Shown here: one piece after another, positions 60,263 to 64,000 of the stretch
Layout: every line of letters starts with the position of its first letter
How positions within the stretch are numbered: the stretch's first letter is position 1
From: Methylotenera mobilis JLW8
GTDB lineage: Bacteria; Pseudomonadota; Gammaproteobacteria; Burkholderiales; Methylophilaceae
DNA: 64,000 nucleotides
Assembly: GCF_000023705.1 (NCBI RefSeq)
Contig: NC_012968.1
Location: 2,418,001 to 2,482,000 of the forward strand
Direction of reading: 5' to 3'
Translations under genes and position numbers: made by a program
Notes under the pieces: generated by a model
The model's input: only the letters and a program-made list of their open reading frames with translations
Database searches by the model: none
Told to the model about the DNA's origin: nothing

Positions 60263-60306
60263 GAACATGATGCATGGGCGCGTTTAAGCGCACATGCATC
60301 ATGTTC
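60263..60306. repeat. Long near-perfect inverted repeat downstream of the efflux operon
   Basis: Arms of 19 bases (60263-60281 and 60288-60306) pair with a single G-A mismatch around a GTTTAA loop. The outer 14 bases are GAACATGATGCATG and its exact complement. It begins 25 bases after the NodT-gene stop on that gene's strand. No T run follows on either strand, so it is not a standard intrinsic terminator. A Rho-assisted terminator, an RNA 3'-end stabiliser or a protein-binding palindrome are possible. Confidence 0.75.
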
Positions 60307-60331
60307 AGTCCATGCTTAACGTTGATTGCTA

Positions 60332-61777
60332 CTACTTCCAGCCACCGCCTAGTGCTCGGTATAGGTTCACCATGGCGCTAATCTGTTTCTGTTTGGTTTC
60401 AATCAGCTCACTTTTTGCTTCCAGCGCTTCACGCTGAGTTAACAAAATCTCTAAATATTCTGCTCGAGCAGATTTAAACAGCTGATTTGCCACATCTACA
60501 GATTCAGTCAAGGCTTGTACCTGTGTCGTTTTCAGTTGGTAATTTTTTTCTAAATTATCAATGTTCGACAGCTGGTTTGCGACTTCACCATAGGCATTGA
60601 TAATGGTTTTCTCGTAGTCATAAGCCGCCTGTATCTGTGTTGCATTGGCATTTTTATACACAGCGGTAATAGCATTACGGTTCACCAATGGCGCCATCAT
60701 GTCGCCCGCCAGTGTGTACATCAAAGACTCTGGCGTATTGAGCAGGTATCTAGGGTTAAACGCCTGGAAGCCTACCCCGGCACGAATCGCGAACGAAGGA
60801 TAGAAATTAGCCTTAGCTACCTGAATATTCAGGTCTGCTGCGGCTAACTCCAGCTCTGCCTTCCGGATGTCTGGTCGATTTTCCAGCAACTGCGCAGGCA
60901 CGCCGGCCTGGACCATCTTAGGCTTAATATCCATAAAGCCGGCACTCGCTCTTTGAATCGGCTGTGGCGTTCTACCCAGCAAGAAGTTAATGCGATTCTC
61001 CAGCTCTACTTGCTGCTGTTTAATCACATACTGCCTGCTCTGATTTTTCTTCACTTCCGCTTCAAATCGCTTCACAGCCAGAGAGGTTGTTCTAGCGTAC
61101 TTTTTAAGCTCTTTGGTCACTTCGAGCGCATTTTGCTGGATCTTAATATTCTGCTCTAAGTTATCCAGCTGGTTATCCAGCGCGATCAGCTCATAATAGG
61201 CATTGGCAATTTCTGCTACCAGATTAGTCACTAAGAAGTTTTTGCCCTCTATCGAAGCCATGTACTCCATGCCCGCTACTTTAGTAGCGTTTCTCAGCTT
61301 CTTCCAAACGTCTAATTCCCAAGAGGAGTACAAACCAAATTGATAGTTAGGTAAAGGGTCTGGAAAAGCCTTACCTTCTTTAATTTCCAGACTTTCTTCT
61401 ACCGCACCATTACGCGTAAAGCGGCCAACTTTCTCCACCTCTGCACCGGCGCCGAAGCTCACAAATGGCAGATACTCACCACGGCGGGCCTGAATCTCAT
61501 TTTTGGCCATGCTAATACGCTGCGCCATGATATTCACTTCCTTGTTGTTGGCAATGGCAGTGTCTATCAACGCCGGTAAATAGGCATCATCAAAAAAGTC
61601 CTTCCAGTTCACATTTGCGGTATTTTCGCTGCTTTGTGCCGACTGGTTATTAAATTGCTCAGGAAGCTTAGTGTCCGCCTTTTTAGTTGTTAATAAAGGG
61701 ATGGAACACGCCTGCATCGAGAGGGCTAACGCCCCCGCGACTGCTAATCGGATATAAGTAGGTTTATTTGTCATCAT
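60332..61777 (-). CDS. NodT-family outer-membrane efflux lipoprotein
   Basis: Outer-membrane channel of an RND tripartite pump. A signal sequence ends at SMQAC, a probable lipobox. The mature protein shows two OEP repeats, with GRTPQPIQRASA, ENRPDIRKAELELAAADLNIQVAKA (key part RPDIRKAE) and NPRYLLNTP. LTQREALEAKSELI and YRALGGGWK end the second repeat. The open frame extends to 61834, but the ATG pair at 61777/61774 gives a proper signal peptide and overlaps the RND gene by 14 bases or fewer. About 481 residues. Substrate is unknown. Confidence 0.9.
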   Translation of the reverse strand: MMTNKPTYIRLAVAGALALSMQACSIPLLTTKKADTKLPEQFNNQSAQSSENTANVNWKDFFDDAYLPALIDTAIANNKEVNIMAQRISMAKNEIQARRGEYLPFVSFGAGAEVEKVGRFTRNGAVEESLEIKEGKAFPDPLPNYQFGLYSSWELDVWKKLRNATKVAGMEYMASIEGKNFLVTNLVAEIANAYYELIALDNQLDNLEQNIKIQQNALEVTKELKKYARTTSLAVKRFEAEVKKNQSRQYVIKQQQVELENRINFLLGRTPQPIQRASAGFMDIKPKMVQAGVPAQLLENRPDIRKAELELAAADLNIQVAKANFYPSFAIRAGVGFQAFNPRYLLNTPESLMYTLAGDMMAPLVNRNAITAVYKNANATQIQAAYDYEKTIINAYGEVANQLSNIDNLEKNYQLKTTQVQALTESVDVANQLFKSARAEYLEILLTQREALEAKSELIETKQKQISAMVNLYRALGGGWK

Positions 61778-64000
61778 CTTTATCTTCATCTTTATTGTAG
61801 TGATATAGCTCTGTAAGAGGTTTGAACTCTTCATTTTTAATCAATGATTTGCCTTCTTCCATTTTTGCAAATAGATAGTAAAGACCAGGAATCAAGATCA
61901 CGCCAAAAACAGTACCGAACAACATACCACCCAACGCCGAGCTACCAATGGTGCGGTTACCCACAGCACCTGCACCCGTCGCCACTACTAATGGAATCAA
62001 ACCTGCAATAAATGCAAACGAGGTCATCAAAATTGGACGGAAACGTGCTCTAGCACCTTCAATTGCTGCTTCAGCAACCGACATACCCTGCTCGTGTTTT
62101 TGTACGGCAAACTCCACGATCAACACGGCATTTTTGCCCAGCAAACCAACCAGCATCACCAGCCCCAGCTGCGCATAAACGTCATTGGCTAGACCTAACG
62201 TTTTAAGCAGGAAGAAGGTACCAAACACACCCGCTGGTAATGACAGAATTACCGCTAGCGGTAGCAGGAAGCTTTCATATTGCGCGGCCAATACCATGTA
62301 GACGAACACCAAGACCACCGCAAAAATGATCATCGCTTCGTTACCACGTTTAGCCTCATCAAAAGATAAGCCTTCCCAGCCGATGTCATAGCCATGCGGT
62401 AAAGTAGCCGCAGCAACTTCTTGCACCGCTTTAATCGCATCATCCGTGGTGTAACCTTTAGCCGGTGTGGCACGAATCGTGGCTGAGTTATACAAGTTGT
62501 AACGTGTAATCTCGTTTGGACCTTGTATCTTCTTCATTTTCATAAAAGATGAGTAAGGCACCATTTCACCGTCTTCATTTTTTACGTAATAGTTCAAAAT
62601 ATCACTAGGATATCTACGGAACTCAGGGCCAGACTGCGTGTATACCCGGAAGAAGTTATTGAAGCGGATAAAGCCTTGCTCAAAGGTACTACCAATCAAG
62701 ATATTGAGGTTATCCATTGCTTTACCAATAGACACGCCTTTTTGCATGGCAGCCTTATTGTCAATGTCCAACTCATATTGCGGATAATTGGCCGCATAAA
62801 ACGTGAACAAGCCGGTCAGTTCTTTACGTTTACCCAACTCCGCCATGAAGTCCTGGTTGATTTTGTCAAACTCGTGGTAATCCGTACCATTGGTTTTATC
62901 CAACAAACGCAATGCCAAACCAGATGCTGCACCATAACCAGGCACCGCAGGCGGCTCAAAGAACTCGACAATCGCACCAAAGTTTTTGGTTTTTTCTTCC
63001 AGTTCTTCAATAATTTGCTGTACAGATTTATCGCGTTTAGACCAATCCTTCAGGTTAATCAAACAAGTACCAGCATTAGAACCACGACCTTCGGTCAGAA
63101 TCTCATAACCTGCCAAGGCAGATACAGACTCAATACCTTCAATCTTCTTGGCTTCTACCTGCAACGCACGCGCTACCTTATTGGTCGCCTCTAGCGTAGT
63201 GCCTGGCGGCGTTTGAATAATCGCGTAGATTTGTCCCTGATCTTCACCTGGGATAAAACCAGCGGGTAAAGTTTTATTGATGGTAAAAGTAGCGAAAGAG
63301 AAGCCTACCAACGCTAACAGCGTCACCACTCGTAGCGTCACAATCTTGCTTAAGAAATTGGTATAACGCCCTGTCAACTTCTCAAACACGCGGTTAAACA
63401 CATCAATGAAATAACCAATTGGTGTTTTTCTCTTAACGTGCCCATGATGATTTTTTAGCAGCATTGCGCACAGCACTGGGGTCAGTGATAGCGCAACCAC
63501 ACCAGAAATCACAATAGATGCCGCCATGGTAATAGAGAACTGACGGTAAAACACGCCCACAGGCCCAGTCATAAAGGCAACTGGCACAAACACCGCGGTC
63601 ATCACCAAGGTAATCGCGACAATCGCACCACCAATTTCACCCAACACTTGCTGAGTAGCCTTGTATGGGCTTAGCTCCGCATTTTCTTCCATTTTGGCAT
63701 GTACCGCCTCTACCACCACGATGGCGTTATCCACCACAATACCAATCGCCAACACCAGCGCAAACAAGGTGATGAGGTTAATGGTAATGCCAAAGATCTG
63801 CATACAGAAAAAAGTACCAATCAAGGACACCGGCACCGCCAAGATAGGAATCAAGGTAGAGCGCCAATCGCCAAGGAAAATAAACACGACCAATGCCACC
63901 AAGATAAATGCTTCAACCAAGGTGTGCAGTACTTTATCAATCGAAGCATCCAGGAACTTAGAAACGTCATAGTCGATTTCATATTCCATACCGGCAGGGA
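61764..64000 (-). CDS. RND efflux pump inner-membrane subunit (HAE1/AcrB type), partial
   Basis: C-terminal ~745 residues of an AcrB-like proton-driven exporter. The N-terminal ~300 residues lie beyond the right edge, because the frame stays open to base 64000 and begins inside the porter domain (PAGMEYEIDYD). Helices around FILVALVVFIFLG, the TM4 motif GIVVDNAIVVVEAVHAKM and MTGPVGVFYRQFSITMA are seen. Near the end are AAQYESFLLPLAV and GLLGKNAVLIVEFAV with the TM10 lysine. TM4 reads Asp-Asn where Escherichia coli AcrB has Asp407-Asp408. The C-terminal tail ends in an acidic run. Drug class is unknown. Confidence 0.93.
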   Translation of the reverse strand, partial: PAGMEYEIDYDVSKFLDASIDKVLHTLVEAFILVALVVFIFLGDWRSTLIPILAVPVSLIGTFFCMQIFGITINLITLFALVLAIGIVVDNAIVVVEAVHAKMEENAELSPYKATQQVLGEIGGAIVAITLVMTAVFVPVAFMTGPVGVFYRQFSITMAASIVISGVVALSLTPVLCAMLLKNHHGHVKRKTPIGYFIDVFNRVFEKLTGRYTNFLSKIVTLRVVTLLALVGFSFATFTINKTLPAGFIPGEDQGQIYAIIQTPPGTTLEATNKVARALQVEAKKIEGIESVSALAGYEILTEGRGSNAGTCLINLKDWSKRDKSVQQIIEELEEKTKNFGAIVEFFEPPAVPGYGAASGLALRLLDKTNGTDYHEFDKINQDFMAELGKRKELTGLFTFYAANYPQYELDIDNKAAMQKGVSIGKAMDNLNILIGSTFEQGFIRFNNFFRVYTQSGPEFRRYPSDILNYYVKNEDGEMVPYSSFMKMKKIQGPNEITRYNLYNSATIRATPAKGYTTDDAIKAVQEVAAATLPHGYDIGWEGLSFDEAKRGNEAMIIFAVVLVFVYMVLAAQYESFLLPLAVILSLPAGVFGTFFLLKTLGLANDVYAQLGLVMLVGLLGKNAVLIVEFAVQKHEQGMSVAEAAIEGARARFRPILMTSFAFIAGLIPLVVATGAGAVGNRTIGSSALGGMLFGTVFGVILIPGLYYLFAKMEEGKSLIKNEEFKPLTELYHYNKDEDKDDDK

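Overview
This window reads as a continuous, gene-dense chromosomal segment of a Gram-negative betaproteobacterium. The best guess is a member of the Methylophilaceae (Methylotenera-like). Reasons are the moderate GC content, the MetX-MetW pair, a GshA of the family known from Acidithiobacillus, an indirect GatCAB tRNA amidation route, a type IV pilus minor-pilin operon, and a TorF porin-GlnK-AmtB unit. The family assignment rests on remembered gene order and protein similarity, not on a search. No tRNA, rRNA, CRISPR array, insertion sequence, prophage or integration site was seen.

Positions 1-5.9 kb (minus strand) hold rpe, gph, trpE and a MASE1-PAS-GGDEF-EAL cyclic-di-GMP enzyme. From 5.9 to 13 kb (plus strand) come hemA, prfA and prmC (tetrapyrrole start and translation termination), an orphan BLUF blue-light sensor, the methionine pair metX-metW, and an AmpG-type muropeptide permease. 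An ExoIII-family gene and pyrE are divergent at 13.8 kb. A DUF4124 protein follows, and then gatC-gatA-gatB on the minus strand.

Positions 19-29 kb (plus strand) carry the classical cell-elongation and lipoate block: mreB, mreC, mreD, mrdA (PBP2), rodA, rlpA, a DD-carboxypeptidase, a DUF493 (YbeD-like) gene, lipB and lipA. Glutathione synthesis (gshA-gshB) follows, and then a tightly packed trio: an ApbE-type flavin transferase, a NusG-domain-II membrane protein and a Gx-family membrane protein. A DUF3108 protein with a TonB-like N-terminus ends this run at a bidirectional terminator.

Positions 34.5-42.2 kb (minus strand) are a minor-pilin operon transcribed pilE-fimT-pilV-pilW-pilX-pilY1. 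Divergent from it are a 40-residue LptM lipoprotein gene and lysA. Then come purU (minus), ispH-nudB, nadA and a HIT gene (plus). On the minus strand follow a 2Fe-2S ferredoxin, a TonB-family protein, mpl, metH, comM and ubiK. AmpG, Mpl and the DD-carboxypeptidase together indicate murein turnover and recycling. The pilus operon and ComM together suggest, without proving, natural transformation.

Positions 56.7-59.75 kb hold a near-consensus sigma-54 promoter driving a TorF porin, GlnK and AmtB, which is a nitrogen-limitation unit. The window ends with a small secreted protein, a long hairpin, and a NodT-type outer-membrane factor with the C-terminal part of an RND pump that runs off the right edge.

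Most of the window is conserved housekeeping DNA, and I found no convincing entirely new system. The items most worth a second look are the ApbE/NusG-II/Gx trio, the unexplained repeats around mreB, the palindrome in front of nadA, the long hairpin at 60.26-60.31 kb, the ExoIII gene sitting in the Crc position beside pyrE, and the BLUF and cyclic-di-GMP proteins as orphan sensory genes.
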